The notes beneath the pieces were generated by a model that did no database searches, had not been told where the DNA came from, and saw only the letters and a program-made list of their open reading frames with translations. The position numbers and the translations under genes were made by a program. Positions 46,201-54,808 of a stretch of 64,000 nt of DNA are shown piece after piece (the stretch's first letter is position 1; every line of letters starts with the position of its first letter). This stretch comes from Vibrio qingdaonensis (GTDB taxonomy: Bacteria; Pseudomonadota; Gammaproteobacteria; Enterobacterales; Vibrionaceae): positions 1 through 64,000 of the forward strand of contig NZ_JAKRRY010000017.1 of NCBI RefSeq assembly GCF_026191675.1. The letters run 5' to 3'.

Positions 46201-46346
46201 CCTAAGCCAAAAAAGGCGGATACACCTCCAATAAGGAAAATCAGCGAAACCATCCAACTGACCACTTTGTTACGAATAAAATAGGCGGCTACACCCGTGA
46301 TATCATCATCACTTTGAGGCAAAGACTTCTTTTCTTCTTGGCTCAT
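43230..46346 (-). CDS. vexK: RND efflux pump, VexK-like
   Basis: Inner-membrane proton-driven exporter of 1038 aa of the AcrB superfamily, with twelve membrane helices and two large periplasmic loops. Landmarks: GRLEDPAFTIKDAMVVTSYP, proton-relay region GMLVDNAIVVVEGI, and FGFMALLGFLSLSGMVLKNG. Two adaptor genes precede it and its start overlaps the second adaptor's stop (TAATG). The two-adaptor layout next to pspC and sap genes is that of V. cholerae vexIJK, which exports bile acids and detergents. A run of nine G at 43742-43750 lies inside the coding frame. No outer-membrane channel gene is in the operon; TolC would be used. Confidence 0.92.
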   Translation of the reverse strand: MSQEEKKSLPQSDDDITGVAAYFIRNKVVSWMVSLIFLIGGVSAFFGLGRLEDPAFTIKDAMVVTSYPGATPQQVEEEVTYPIEKAIQQLTYVDEINSISSRGLSQITVTMKNNYGPDDLPQIWDELRRKVNDLKGSLPPGVNDPTVIDDFGDVYGVLLALTGEGYSYKEISDYVDYLRRELELIDGVSKVSVTGQQQEQVFIEISIKRISALGIAPSTIFNLLQTQNVVSNAGATRIGSEYIRIQPTGEFTDVSELGDLILTEGGADGLIYLKDVADIKRGFIEVPTNIINFNGQVALNVGVSFATGVNVVEVGERFDRRLAELKFQQPVGIEIAEVYSQPKEVDKSVRGFVVSLGQAVAIVIIVLLFFMGLRSGLLIGLILLLTVLGTFIFMQYMAIDLQRISLGALVIALGMLVDNAIVVVEGILIGTQRGKTRLQAATDIVTQTKWPLLGATVIAVTAFAPIGLSQDSTGEYCGTLFTVLLISLMLSWFTAISLTPFFADMFFKGQKIKGGEDGGEGSDPYNGIVFVMYRKFLEFCMHRAWLTVAFLIVCLGGSLYGFTLVKQSFFPASTTPMFQVDVWLPEGTDIRATNTKLKVLENWIAEQPETDHITTTAGKGLQRFMLTYAPEKSYAAYGEITTRAKSYEQLQPLMNRFRDYVDSTFPEINYKLKQIELGPGGGAKIEARIIGSDPTVLRGIATQVMDIMYADPGAFNIRHDWRERTKVLEPVFNESQARRYGITKSDVDDVLMMSFSGKSVGLYRDGTTLMPIVARLPDDERVDIRNIEGMMIWSPALSEFIPFQQVTQGYDVRWEDPIIVRKNRKRMLTVMADPDLLGEETAATLQKRIQPQIEAIALPPGYFLEWGGEYESSGDAQASLFQTMPMGYLFMFLITIFLFNAVKEALIVWLTVPLAIIGVTTGLLALNTPFGFMALLGFLSLSGMVLKNGIVLLDQIEIEIKSGKEAYYAVVDAALSRVRPVCMAAITTILGMIPLLPDIFFKPMAVTIMFGLGFATVLTLIVVPVLYRLFHRVIVPPR

Positions 46347-47434
46347 TAGTTCGCCTCCTGCGCGAGAACTTCCACTTCCATGCCGTCACGTAATCGGGCA
46401 ATACCTGCAATGACTATCTGATCATTACTCTCTATTCCATCTAATATTTGAATGGTAGAACGAGAGACTTTACCTGTGAGTACCTTTTGCTTGCTTACCG
46501 TTGCCCTGTTTCCATCATCAGAGACAACCCAGACATATTTTTCAAGATCGCCCAATCCATCGCCATCTTGGTTAAACACCGACTCAATCGGAACACTCAC
46601 CCCCAAGTCCAACTTGAGTCCGACATCTTTCGCCTTGGAGGTGACATCCACAGCCATGCCATCCAAAACAAATTCCGTCGCAGGCATTGGCATCACTAAG
46701 GTGGCGGTAAACGTACCAAGCGCAGGATCCGGTTCAGTAGTAAACTCTTTTAGCTGCGCTTCATATTCGTTGCCAGAAGGTACTCGCACAAGCGCCCCAA
46801 TGTGGCTTATATCGTTACTTTTAGGCTGATTTAGCGAGAAACTATCAGGCATCTGCATAATAATTTCCACCTCCTCAACGCTATGAATATTCACGACTTG
46901 CTGGCCAATTTGGACATTTTCAAATTGCTCCGCGGACACCCTTGAAATAACGCCATCCACAGGTGCAAGCAACTGAGTAAACGACAACCTTAACTGAGCC
47001 AACTCTAGCTCTGCTCTTGCATAAGCACGCTGCGCCGCTATTTCATCAAATTGTGACTTCGCCAACAGTCCTTTTTTCACCAATGGACTCGACCGGCGAT
47101 ACTGGCTGTCAATAACCGAGAAGCGAGCCTGGGCATTATCAACATCTAGCTTGTAATCCGTTGGGTCGAGGGTGGCGAGAATATCGCCTTTTTTTACAAA
47201 ATCCCCTTCTTTAAGCGTGATGCTATTGATCTCTCCCGGTACTCGAAAACTCAAATGCGAGCGATCTGCCGCGGTTGCTAATGCTGGAAAGTACAACTTA
47301 TCTTTTAGCTCAGCTTTACTGATCGTTGTCGTTCTCACCTTCGGAATTTCATTTCTTGCTTCTACCGGCGCTTTATCGCAACCAGCTAGCAGCACAGCGA
47401 TAGTAAGTAGACTAACGAGGCGAACATTCATCAT
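46346..47434 (-). CDS. vexJ: RND periplasmic adaptor lipoprotein, VexJ-like
   Basis: Membrane-fusion lipoprotein of about 362 aa that joins the pump to TolC. The lipobox is VLLAGC (Cys near residue 19). The lipoyl/hairpin/beta-barrel order is typical: FRVPGEINSITLKEGDFVKK, then the coiled hairpin, then LLAPVDGVISRVSAEQFENV. Three ATGs lie in a row (47437, 47434, 47431); I use the middle one, five bases after GAGGG. The stop of the upstream adaptor overlaps here (ATGA-type coupling). Confidence 0.9.
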   Translation of the reverse strand: MMNVRLVSLLTIAVLLAGCDKAPVEARNEIPKVRTTTISKAELKDKLYFPALATAADRSHLSFRVPGEINSITLKEGDFVKKGDILATLDPTDYKLDVDNAQARFSVIDSQYRRSSPLVKKGLLAKSQFDEIAAQRAYARAELELAQLRLSFTQLLAPVDGVISRVSAEQFENVQIGQQVVNIHSVEEVEIIMQMPDSFSLNQPKSNDISHIGALVRVPSGNEYEAQLKEFTTEPDPALGTFTATLVMPMPATEFVLDGMAVDVTSKAKDVGLKLDLGVSVPIESVFNQDGDGLGDLEKYVWVVSDDGNRATVSKQKVLTGKVSRSTIQILDGIESNDQIVIAGIARLRDGMEVEVLAQEAN

Positions 47435-48468
47435 CATAGCCCTCTTTCCTTAATCCACTCACGAACCTTAATGCCCGCTTCTATTCCTTGAACACCTGAA
47501 ATGACGATCTTGTCACCATCTTCAAGCCCGGTGATTACTTGTCTTTTTTCATTGAGCTCCACCGCCACCTTCTCAACAATCCCATCGTCACCCACCTTCC
47601 ACACGCATTGCTTATCATTTTCGACAAACAAGGCAGACACCGGAATCACCGTCGCCGCTTCACTCTTGGCAATCACGCTAACTTGCCCTGCCATACCAGG
47701 CAAAATACCGATATCAGTCGGTCTCTCCATGACCATCGTTACTTTATAACTGCCCGTTTTAGGATCTGCTTCCGTATCAATCTCTTGAAAAGTCAGCTCA
47801 TATTGGTTACTTGGAAACGCATCAAACGCCATAGATGCATCAATCTGATTTTTACCTTGAAAGCGATTAAGTAGGTAATCCGGCAATTGGAATATGACCT
47901 TGAGCAGCTGATTAGACTGAATATTCATAACCCCTTCTTTAGCTTGAATATATTCAAAGTTATCGGCAGGAATAATCGAGATGGTGCCATCGTACGGTGC
48001 GACTAATTGAGCGTAACTTAGGTTCGCTTTGGCTTGCGACCAGCTCGCTCGGGCAGACTTCATATTGGCATTGGCTTGATCATAATCTTGCTCAGATACC
48101 ACTTTTTCTTTACGTAACTTTAGCGCTCGCTGATACTGCACATCTGCAAGCCTAAAATTTGCTTTTGCTTGTTTTTCTAATAGGAGATATTCGTCGGGAT
48201 TAAGGCTGGCAAGTAAGTCGCCCTTGTTTACTGTCTGGCCCGAGCGCACCGCTATTTGTTCTAATTGCCCGGGCACTCTAAACGCCAGCACCGCTTTATC
48301 GCCCGCTTCAGACGTTGCAGGAAATGAACGCTCGAATTGACTATTTCCAACCGATACCGAAAATAATTTTGCCGGGCGAGATTCCGGCTCGGGAATGGGA
48401 GGGGGAGCTTTGCCACATGCACTAAGCACTGCTACCACTAAAAATAATGCTGACCACTTCATGTTCAT
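47434..48468 (-). CDS. vexI: RND periplasmic adaptor lipoprotein, VexI-like
   Basis: Membrane-fusion lipoprotein of 344 aa with lipobox VLSAC (Cys near residue 18). It has the same domain order as its partner: FRVPGQLEQIAVRSGQTVNK, a coiled hairpin (about 85-140) and AQLVAPYDGTISIIPADNFE. First gene of the operon. Two adaptors for one pump are unusual but known for VexIJK, where both are needed. The ribosome site before the ATG is modest. Confidence 0.9.
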   Translation of the reverse strand: MNMKWSALFLVVAVLSACGKAPPPIPEPESRPAKLFSVSVGNSQFERSFPATSEAGDKAVLAFRVPGQLEQIAVRSGQTVNKGDLLASLNPDEYLLLEKQAKANFRLADVQYQRALKLRKEKVVSEQDYDQANANMKSARASWSQAKANLSYAQLVAPYDGTISIIPADNFEYIQAKEGVMNIQSNQLLKVIFQLPDYLLNRFQGKNQIDASMAFDAFPSNQYELTFQEIDTEADPKTGSYKVTMVMERPTDIGILPGMAGQVSVIAKSEAATVIPVSALFVENDKQCVWKVGDDGIVEKVAVELNEKRQVITGLEDGDKIVISGVQGIEAGIKVREWIKERGL

Positions 48469-48603
48469 TTCTAACTACCCTGTTTAACTCGTAGTTAAAA
48501 AGATAGTCTAGAGCACACCGCTCTGCCAGCAAGTGACTAATTATTAATAAATTTTATCAATTAACTGGTGATTTATTGCTCAATATTATTCTTAACAGGC
48601 AAC

Positions 48604-48634
48604 AAAAAACCCAGTAACCGAAGACAACTGGGCT
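48604..48634 (-). terminator. Terminator of psp operon
   Basis: On the minus strand a CCCAGT/ACTGGG stem is followed by a run of six T, starting about 22 bases after pspC. Confidence 0.85.
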
Positions 48635-48655
48635 TTAGCATTATTTCAACATCGC

Positions 48656-49045
48656 CTACAACTTACTAAACTCTCGATTCACGGCATACGCATCCGAGGT
48701 AACGTAGGCCTCCATACTACGAAGCGACCCTTCCATTTTATCCATGTCGTTTTCAATAGTATTGAGTAAGTCTTTGGCATTTTGCCCCTGCTTCCAAGGC
48801 TTACTTTTGAGCGAGTGCTCTTGTTTCGACCTAAGCTCTTCAACAAAATTATCTGGCTGCTTCTCTAACATCAAACTCATTGCGACATAAGCCAATAACA
48901 CTAAGAAGCTTCCTCCTAGCAAAGCGGCGGAAATAACCAAAATCCGAACTAACCATACCTCGACACCAAAATAATTCGCAATCCCGGCACAGACCCCTGT
49001 GAGCTTGCCGTTGATCGGGTCCTTATATAGGTCTTTATGCATCAT
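48656..49045 (-). CDS. pspC: Phage shock protein C
   Basis: Inner-membrane sensor protein of 129 aa. It begins with the PspC domain LYKDPINGKLTGVCAGIANY and a hydrophobic segment (about 33-58), followed by a helical cytoplasmic or periplasmic tail. PspC with PspB senses secretin mislocalisation and releases PspA from PspF. GGAGG lies seven bases before the ATG at 49045, and the gene overlaps pspB by 11 bases. Confidence 0.94.
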   Translation of the reverse strand: MMHKDLYKDPINGKLTGVCAGIANYFGVEVWLVRILVISAALLGGSFLVLLAYVAMSLMLEKQPDNFVEELRSKQEHSLKSKPWKQGQNAKDLLNTIENDMDKMEGSLRSMEAYVTSDAYAVNREFSKL

Positions 49046-49271
49046 AATTTTGCCTCCACTTAGGTGACTCCGCATCTAAGATTCGCTCTAGACTCTCAAC
49101 ACGGCGCTGCATATTTTCCGCTCTCGCTGACAACGCTTGTAGCTTCTCGAACTCTTTTGAAGACAACCCAGATTCGGACTTACGCTTGCTTCGGTAATGA
49201 AGGAACAACCATAGCGGCGCCACGAATATTAGAAATACAATAACGGGTCCAGCAATGAGAAATGTCGACAT
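49035..49271 (-). CDS. pspB: Phage shock protein B
   Basis: Small membrane protein of 78 aa: one N-terminal helix (VIVFLIFVAPLWLFLHY) followed by a heptad-like helix (EFEKLQALSARAENMQRRVE). Partner of PspC in sensing membrane stress. The order pspA-pspB-pspC on one strand is the usual operon. Confidence 0.94.
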   Translation of the reverse strand: MSTFLIAGPVIVFLIFVAPLWLFLHYRSKRKSESGLSSKEFEKLQALSARAENMQRRVESLERILDAESPKWRQNYDA

Positions 49272-49280
49272 ATTCGTCTC

Positions 49281-49949
49281 CTATTTATTTTTATTCATCT
49301 GCTCTTTGAGCTTAGCCAGTTCTTGGTCTATTTCGTCTTGCGCTTGTAGCTCAGCAAACTCTTGATCTAATGACTTAGCATTGCCGCTATTGGCATACAG
49401 ATCCGCCTCGGCTTCCAGTTCATCTACTTTACGTGAGTACTGTTCAAATTTCGCCATCGATTCATGAGTGCGACTCGTATGCAGGTGTTTTTGCACATCA
49501 CGACGGTTATTAGCGGTCTGTGAACGAATCATAAGTGCTTGCTGCTTAGAGCGTGTTTCCATAATTTTTGATTCAAGTTTACTGATTTCATTAGTCAGCT
49601 TATCAATCGTTTCTTCGACCAATGTTTGTTCATCATGCAAACCTTTAACGATTTTCTCTACTTTTTGCTTTTCAATCAACGCCGCACGAGCCAGTTCTTC
49701 TCTTTGCTTAGTCAGTGCTAACGTCGCTTTATGTTGCCATTCAAGCACTTGCTCTTCTAATGCTTTGACCTTGCGAGCCAATTCTTTTTTATCCGCTATG
49801 GCCTTTGCCGAGTTAGTGCGAACTTCCACCAAGGTGTCTTCCATTTCTTGGATGATCAGGCGAATCATTTTCTCCGGATCCTCTGCCTTGTCTAAAAGAG
49901 CGCTAACGTTAGAATTTACGATATCAGCGAAACGAGAAAAAATACCCAT
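49281..49949 (-). CDS. pspA: Phage shock protein A
   Basis: Peripheral membrane protein of 222 aa of the PspA/Vipp1 (ESCRT-III-like) family. It is helical coiled coil throughout. The N-terminal amphipathic helix MGIFSRFADIVNSNVSALLD binds stressed membrane, and EDPEKMIRLIIQEMEDTLVE is the family signature. It stabilises the membrane and inhibits PspF. AGGAG lies upstream of the ATG at 49949, and a sigma-54 promoter is found about 60 bases upstream. Confidence 0.96.
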   Translation of the reverse strand: MGIFSRFADIVNSNVSALLDKAEDPEKMIRLIIQEMEDTLVEVRTNSAKAIADKKELARKVKALEEQVLEWQHKATLALTKQREELARAALIEKQKVEKIVKGLHDEQTLVEETIDKLTNEISKLESKIMETRSKQQALMIRSQTANNRRDVQKHLHTSRTHESMAKFEQYSRKVDELEAEADLYANSGNAKSLDQEFAELQAQDEIDQELAKLKEQMNKNK

Positions 49950-50009
49950 AATACATCTCCTAAAAAAATCACGTGGTGTCATCATTCAATCATGTGCCAC
50001 CTAAGACAA

Positions 50010-50025
50010 TCCAAGTTTCATGCCA
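50010..50025 (-). promoter_or_regulatory. Sigma-54 promoter of pspABC
   Basis: On the minus strand TGGCATGAAACTTGGA matches the -24/-12 consensus TGGCAC-N5-TTGCA with two substitutions. It is about 60 bases before pspA and between pspA and the divergent activator gene pspF, as expected. Confidence 0.75.
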
Positions 50026-50140
50026 GTTTTACAAAGCCTACATTAACAATATGTTAGCTCAATCATTCGCATTTTATTAGTAGACTGCTAATATGATTCA
50101 CCAATAGTTGGTAAAAAAAACCACATCTAAGGACTGTAAC

Positions 50141-51211
50141 ATGGCGCAAAACCTCATTGGCGAGTCTCCAAGCTTTTTAGCCGTTCTCGATAAAGTTTCA
50201 AGGCTGGCTCCCATTAATCGCCCCGTGCTGGTCATTGGTGAAAGAGGAACAGGGAAGGAGCTCATTGCCCAGCGTCTTCATTACCTATCCACACGCTGGG
50301 ATCACCCTCTGATTTCACTTAACTGCTCGACATTGAGCGATGGGTTAATCGACTCTGAGTTATTTGGCCACGAGTCTGGTGCATTTACAGGCGCAAAAGG
50401 GCGCCACCTTGGGCGATTCGAACGTGCCGAAAATGGCACACTGTTCTTAGATGAATTGGCCACGACGCCGCTATCGGTTCAAGAGAAGCTATTGCGCGTC
50501 ATTGAATATGGTCAATATGAGCGTGTCGGCGGAGCAAAAGCATTAGAAGCCAACGTAAGGTTAGTGTGCGCCACCAATGAAGATCTGCCAACCTTGGCGC
50601 AAAAAGGGAAATTCAGAGCGGACTTATTGGATAGGCTGGCCTTTGATGTTATTCAGCTTCCACCGCTAAGAGCCCGCCAAGAAGACATTGCGCTGCTGGC
50701 CGAGCACTTTGCAATAAAAATGTGCCGTGAACTAAGTTTACCTCTATTTGTCGGTTTCAGTTCCCAAGCTTGGCGCAGCATTCATGAATACCCATGGCCA
50801 GGAAATGTTCGTGAACTCAAGAATGTCATCGAACGTGCTGTCTATCAGCACGGTACGAACTCACACCCTATCCATTCGCTCACTTTTAATCCGTTTAGCA
50901 ACGAGTTTCCGACATTAAACTCAGCAAAAGAGCCTGCTACAGATGCGGACGAAACGTCAGAACACACCGCATTGGAGAAACTCACCCAAGCAGTGACATC
51001 CGTTAATGCCCCCCAGCAGGCATCCTCAGCACCGCTCATTGATAACCTGACCTTTCCGATTGATTTTAAATCTTGGAAAGAAGAACAAGCCATCATTGTT
51101 ATTCGCGCAGCATTAGAGCAAGCACAATACAACCAAAGAACCGCCGCTAAAATGCTGAGCTTAAGCTATGATCAGCTAAGAGGGCTGGTTAGAAAGCACA
51201 AACTCATATGA
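50141..51211 (+). CDS. pspF: Phage shock operon activator PspF
   Basis: Sigma-54 enhancer-binding protein of 356 aa without a receiver domain, the PspF hallmark. Walker A is GERGTGKE (33-40), the sigma-54 contact loop GAFTGA is at 80-85, and the C-terminal Fis-type helix-turn-helix is RTAAKMLSLSYDQLRGLVRK. It drives pspABC when PspA releases it. The ATG at 50141 has AAGGA upstream. A stretch around residues 255-300 is longer and less conserved than in E. coli PspF (325 aa). Divergent from pspA. Confidence 0.95.
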   Translation: MAQNLIGESPSFLAVLDKVSRLAPINRPVLVIGERGTGKELIAQRLHYLSTRWDHPLISLNCSTLSDGLIDSELFGHESGAFTGAKGRHLGRFERAENGTLFLDELATTPLSVQEKLLRVIEYGQYERVGGAKALEANVRLVCATNEDLPTLAQKGKFRADLLDRLAFDVIQLPPLRARQEDIALLAEHFAIKMCRELSLPLFVGFSSQAWRSIHEYPWPGNVRELKNVIERAVYQHGTNSHPIHSLTFNPFSNEFPTLNSAKEPATDADETSEHTALEKLTQAVTSVNAPQQASSAPLIDNLTFPIDFKSWKEEQAIIVIRAALEQAQYNQRTAAKMLSLSYDQLRGLVRKHKLI

Positions 51212-51351
51212 AAGCGCTCAAAGAGTCACCATTAAAATAAATAAAATCGTCGATAACTACTTGTCGTTATTGGTTTAACAATCAAATTAGTGGTAAATTA
51301 CTCTGTTCTCAATACAGATATTACGTTCACTAAAATGAATGTAGCGTGTTT

Positions 51352-52971
51352 ATGAAGGCATTACTAAAACTATCCATTACACTTTGCAGCATTGCGCTAG
51401 TCGCTGGCTGTGAGGATACGATCGACCATACAAAAGTTCGACAGGACGGTTTCGTGTACTGCGACCAAGGTCGCCCGAGTACATTTAACCCTCAATTAGT
51501 CGACGGTGGCATTACTGTCGAAGCGATCGCGCCTCAATTATATGACACGCTACTCACGCTAAATTCAGGGACTCATCAGCCAGTACCCAATTTGGCAAAA
51601 AGCTGGACGGTCGATGAAAGCGGTACCGTCTACACCTTTAATCTGCGTGATAATGTTGAATTTCATACCACAGATTGGTTTACCCCAACTCGAACGCTCA
51701 ATGCTGACGATGTGGTGTTCAGTTTTGAGCGTATTTTAGATACTGACCACCCTTATCACCAAGTGGGTGGCAGCGTGTATCCATGGTTTGCTGGCATCAA
51801 CTTTGCTTCGCTGGTCACCCGTGTTATTGCTATTGATGATCACACGGTTCAATTCACGCTTTCGAAACCAGACAACTCCTTCTTATCTAATATTTCGACC
51901 GCCCACGCTCCCATATTCTCCGCAGAATACGGTAAAATATTGCAGCAGGAAGAGAACAAGCTCAATCTCGACACACACCCTGTAGGGACAGGTCCATTCT
52001 ATCTCGATGAGTACCAAGTCGCCGATTTAGTGCGCTTAAAGCGTCATAACAAATACTGGCGCGGTCCCGTTGAAATGGACCAAGTTGTTTTCGACATCTC
52101 CCACCGAGGGGCTGGTGCGTTGGCTAAGTTATTACGTGGTGAGTGTGATGTTCTCAATTCACCAGTATCGAGTCAAATACCCATTATTCTTAAAGAAGAT
52201 TCTGTCGTACTGCAAGCAAAGCCTGCGATGAACGTGTCATTTATCGCACTCAATACCCAGCATCCAGCGCTCAGTGACCAACGCGTGAGAAAGGCCCTTA
52301 ATTTAGCAATCAACCGTGACAATATTCTCGAAGCGGTCTACTACGACAGCGGTGAAAAAGCCTATACGCTCTTACCACCAAGCTCTTGGGCCTATCAAAA
52401 AGATCAAACTCAAGTTCGCTATGACCGCAATTATGCCATGGCGCTACTTCGCGACGCAGGCTATGACAAAGGCTTAGAGCTCACAATGGCGGTGCCACTT
52501 GAGCCTCGAGTATATAACCCAAGTCCGAGAAAAACGGCGGAGCTTATCCAAGCAAATCTTGCCGATGTCGGCGTCACATTGAATCTGTTAACCGATGAAC
52601 GTGTAGACCGAATTGAGTTAGCTAACATCCAAGAAGTCGATTTATTACTTACGGGTTGGGTCGGCAATACTGGTGATCCCGATAACTACTTAAGACCCCT
52701 GCTGTCTTGCTCATCGAAACGGGAAGGACTGAACCTTTCAATGTGGTGTAATGACGACTTTGATTTTTTACTCGATCTCGCTCTTGAAGTAAGCGAACCA
52801 CGCTACCGTGTTAACTTATATCGACAAGCTCAGAACATTCTGTTCGAACAAGTTCCGGTCATTCCTATTGCGCATGGACAAAAATATCAAGCGCACAATG
52901 ATGATCTGACCGGCTTTCGCACAAGCCCATTTAACGCCCAGCCGTTTGACCAAGTAGTGAGGTTAAAATAG
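51352..52971 (+). CDS. sapA: SapA, peptide-binding component of Sap ABC transporter
   Basis: Solute-binding protein of 539 aa of the dipeptide/oligopeptide family 5. It starts MKALLKLSITLCSIALVAGC, a lipobox, so it is predicted to be a lipoprotein. Family landmarks: YDTLLTLNSGTHQPVPNLAK and the DPDNYLRPLLSC region. In enterics SapA is linked to antimicrobial-peptide resistance and potassium uptake; the system also exports or imports putrescine in E. coli. The ATG at 51352 is preferred; a GTG at 51346 is in frame. First gene of sapABCDF, just after pspF as in related bacteria. Confidence 0.93.
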   Translation: MKALLKLSITLCSIALVAGCEDTIDHTKVRQDGFVYCDQGRPSTFNPQLVDGGITVEAIAPQLYDTLLTLNSGTHQPVPNLAKSWTVDESGTVYTFNLRDNVEFHTTDWFTPTRTLNADDVVFSFERILDTDHPYHQVGGSVYPWFAGINFASLVTRVIAIDDHTVQFTLSKPDNSFLSNISTAHAPIFSAEYGKILQQEENKLNLDTHPVGTGPFYLDEYQVADLVRLKRHNKYWRGPVEMDQVVFDISHRGAGALAKLLRGECDVLNSPVSSQIPIILKEDSVVLQAKPAMNVSFIALNTQHPALSDQRVRKALNLAINRDNILEAVYYDSGEKAYTLLPPSSWAYQKDQTQVRYDRNYAMALLRDAGYDKGLELTMAVPLEPRVYNPSPRKTAELIQANLADVGVTLNLLTDERVDRIELANIQEVDLLLTGWVGNTGDPDNYLRPLLSCSSKREGLNLSMWCNDDFDFLLDLALEVSEPRYRVNLYRQAQNILFEQVPVIPIAHGQKYQAHNDDLTGFRTSPFNAQPFDQVVRLK

Positions 52972-53934
52972 ATGTTCTGGTATGCGATTCGCCGCCTCAA
53001 TTTGTTTGTCATCACTTTGCTTATCCTAACGCTGGTCGGCTATAACTTGCTGCGCTTAGAGCCCGACTCCTTTTGGGCAAACCAAACGTTTTTCCAAGGC
53101 TGGATCCACTATGTTGGGCAACTCACAAAGCTAGATTTTGGATTAACGAAAGCCGGTGTCCCAATCATTGATGAGTTGACCGCCGTCCTGCCTGCCACGT
53201 TAGAACTGTGCTTTGCCGCTTTTACCATCTCCGTATTTATCGGCATTCCTGCAGGCACCATCGCAGGTATGAAAAAAGGCAAGTGGCTCGATAACATCAT
53301 CTCTTTTTCATCGATGGTGGGCTACGCTGCCCCGCTATTTTGGATTGCACTATTGATGATTATGTATTTTTCACTTAATTTTCAATGGTTCCCGGTCGCT
53401 GGTCGCTATGACTTACTCTATGAAATCGACCATGTGACTGGTTTTGCGTTGATCGATGCCTTGCTCTCGGATGGACCATACCGACGCGAAGCGCTGCAAA
53501 GCGTTATCGAGCATATGATTCTGCCTTGTTTCGTACTGGCGCTATCTCCTACGATGCAAGTGATACGAATGATGCGCACCTCCGTGACAGAAGTGATGGC
53601 ACAAAACTACATCCGAGCCGCGCGGATCAAAGGTTTATCCAATTACGAGATCGTGATAGAGCACGTTCTTCGTAACGCCATACCGCCAATAATACCGAAA
53701 TTAGGTGTTCAGCTGTCGAGCATGATTACCCTCGCGATTATGACGGAATCCATTTTTAACTGGCCGGGTATCGGTCGTTGGCTCTTAGATGCGCTATCAA
53801 GTCAGGATTATGCATCAATACAAGCTGGCGTAATGGTGGTTGCGACCATTGTGCTTGCGGCAAGTATCTTGTCCGATATTATCGGCGCGATGATCAACCC
53901 GTTAGTTAGGAAGGAATGGTATGCTGTCAGATAA
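52972..53934 (+). CDS. sapB: SapB, ABC permease
   Basis: Inner-membrane permease of 320 aa of the DppB family with about six helices. The ABC-contact EAA-type loop is YIRAARIKGLSNYEIVIEHV. It starts directly after the sapA stop, with GAGG upstream, and overlaps sapC by 14 bases. Forms the membrane channel with SapC. Confidence 0.95.
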   Translation: MFWYAIRRLNLFVITLLILTLVGYNLLRLEPDSFWANQTFFQGWIHYVGQLTKLDFGLTKAGVPIIDELTAVLPATLELCFAAFTISVFIGIPAGTIAGMKKGKWLDNIISFSSMVGYAAPLFWIALLMIMYFSLNFQWFPVAGRYDLLYEIDHVTGFALIDALLSDGPYRREALQSVIEHMILPCFVLALSPTMQVIRMMRTSVTEVMAQNYIRAARIKGLSNYEIVIEHVLRNAIPPIIPKLGVQLSSMITLAIMTESIFNWPGIGRWLLDALSSQDYASIQAGVMVVATIVLAASILSDIIGAMINPLVRKEWYAVR

Positions 53935-54808
53935 CATCTATCAGGAAGAACGCATTCCAACCCAACTCGAACGCTTTTGGCGAAGCTATCGAAGTAATAG
54001 CCTATCCATGTTTGGGCTATGGTGTTTTGGGCTAATCATTCTCATCACGCTCGCCTCGCCATGGCTTGCCCCATATGACCCAATGGAGCAAAGCTCTTTT
54101 CTGCTTATTCCGCCATCTTGGGATCCTGCGGGGACGGTCGAGTTCTTTTTTGGTACCGATGATTTAGGTCGTGACATCCTTTCTCGAATTATCGATGGCT
54201 CTCGCCTATCCTTCGGTGCAGCGGTCATTATTACCGTTATTTCAGCGTTAGTGGGCTGCTTTATTGGTATTTTAGCGGGTATGACAAAGGGCTTACTATC
54301 CAGTATCTTGAACCACCTTCTTGATACCGTGATGTCAATTCCATCGCTGTTACTCGCCATCATTTTTGTGGCATTTTTAGGTCCTGGCGAATACAACATC
54401 CTGCTTGCTATCTGCCTAGCCCTAATCCCGCGCTTTGTTCGTACCGTTTATGTAGCGGTGCACACCGAAGTAGAAAAAGACTACATCATGGCGGCTCGTC
54501 TCGACGGGGCCAATGACTTCTACTTATTGTGGAACTCGATTTTGCCTAATATTCTGTCCATTATTGCCGCCGAATTCACCTTCGCGCTATCCATCGCAAT
54601 TTTAGACATTACCGCCCTTGGCTTTTTGGGGCTAGGTGCTCAAGCCCCTAGCAGTGAATGGGGAGCGGTATTAGGTGATGCCGCCGAGCTTCTTTATCTC
54701 GCACCTTGGACTGTGGTCTTACCCGGCCTAGCCATTTTATGTGTGGTTGTCGTCATCAACATCGTTGGCGAAGGCGTGCGCAGCGCGTTAAACGCGGGAG
54801 TGGAATAA
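53921..54808 (+). CDS. sapC: SapC, ABC permease
   Basis: Inner-membrane permease of 295 aa of the DppC family. The N-terminal segment with [10 protein letters not shown] and [20 protein letters not shown] is typical, and the EAA loop is [31 protein letters not shown] precedes the ATG. The stop overlaps the sapD start by one base. Confidence 0.95.
   Translation: MLSDNIYQEERIPTQLERFWRSYRSNSLSMFGLWCFGLIILITLASPWLAPYDPMEQSSFLLIPPSWDPAGTVEFFFGTDDLGRDILSRIIDGSRLSFGAAVIITVISALVGCFIGILAGMTKGLLSSILNHLLDTVMSIPSLLLAIIFVAFLGPGEYNILLAICLALIPRFVRTVYVAVHTEVEKDYIMAARLDGANDFYLLWNSILPNILSIIAAEFTFALSIAILDITALGFLGLGAQAPSSEWGAVLGDAAELLYLAPWTVVLPGLAILCVVVVINIVGEGVRSALNAGVE

Noticed and set aside
49984..49999. TGGCACATGATTGAAT as the pspA sigma-54 promoter
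   Set aside because: The -24 part is perfect but the -12 position has AA instead of GC; the site at 50010-50025 fits better overall.
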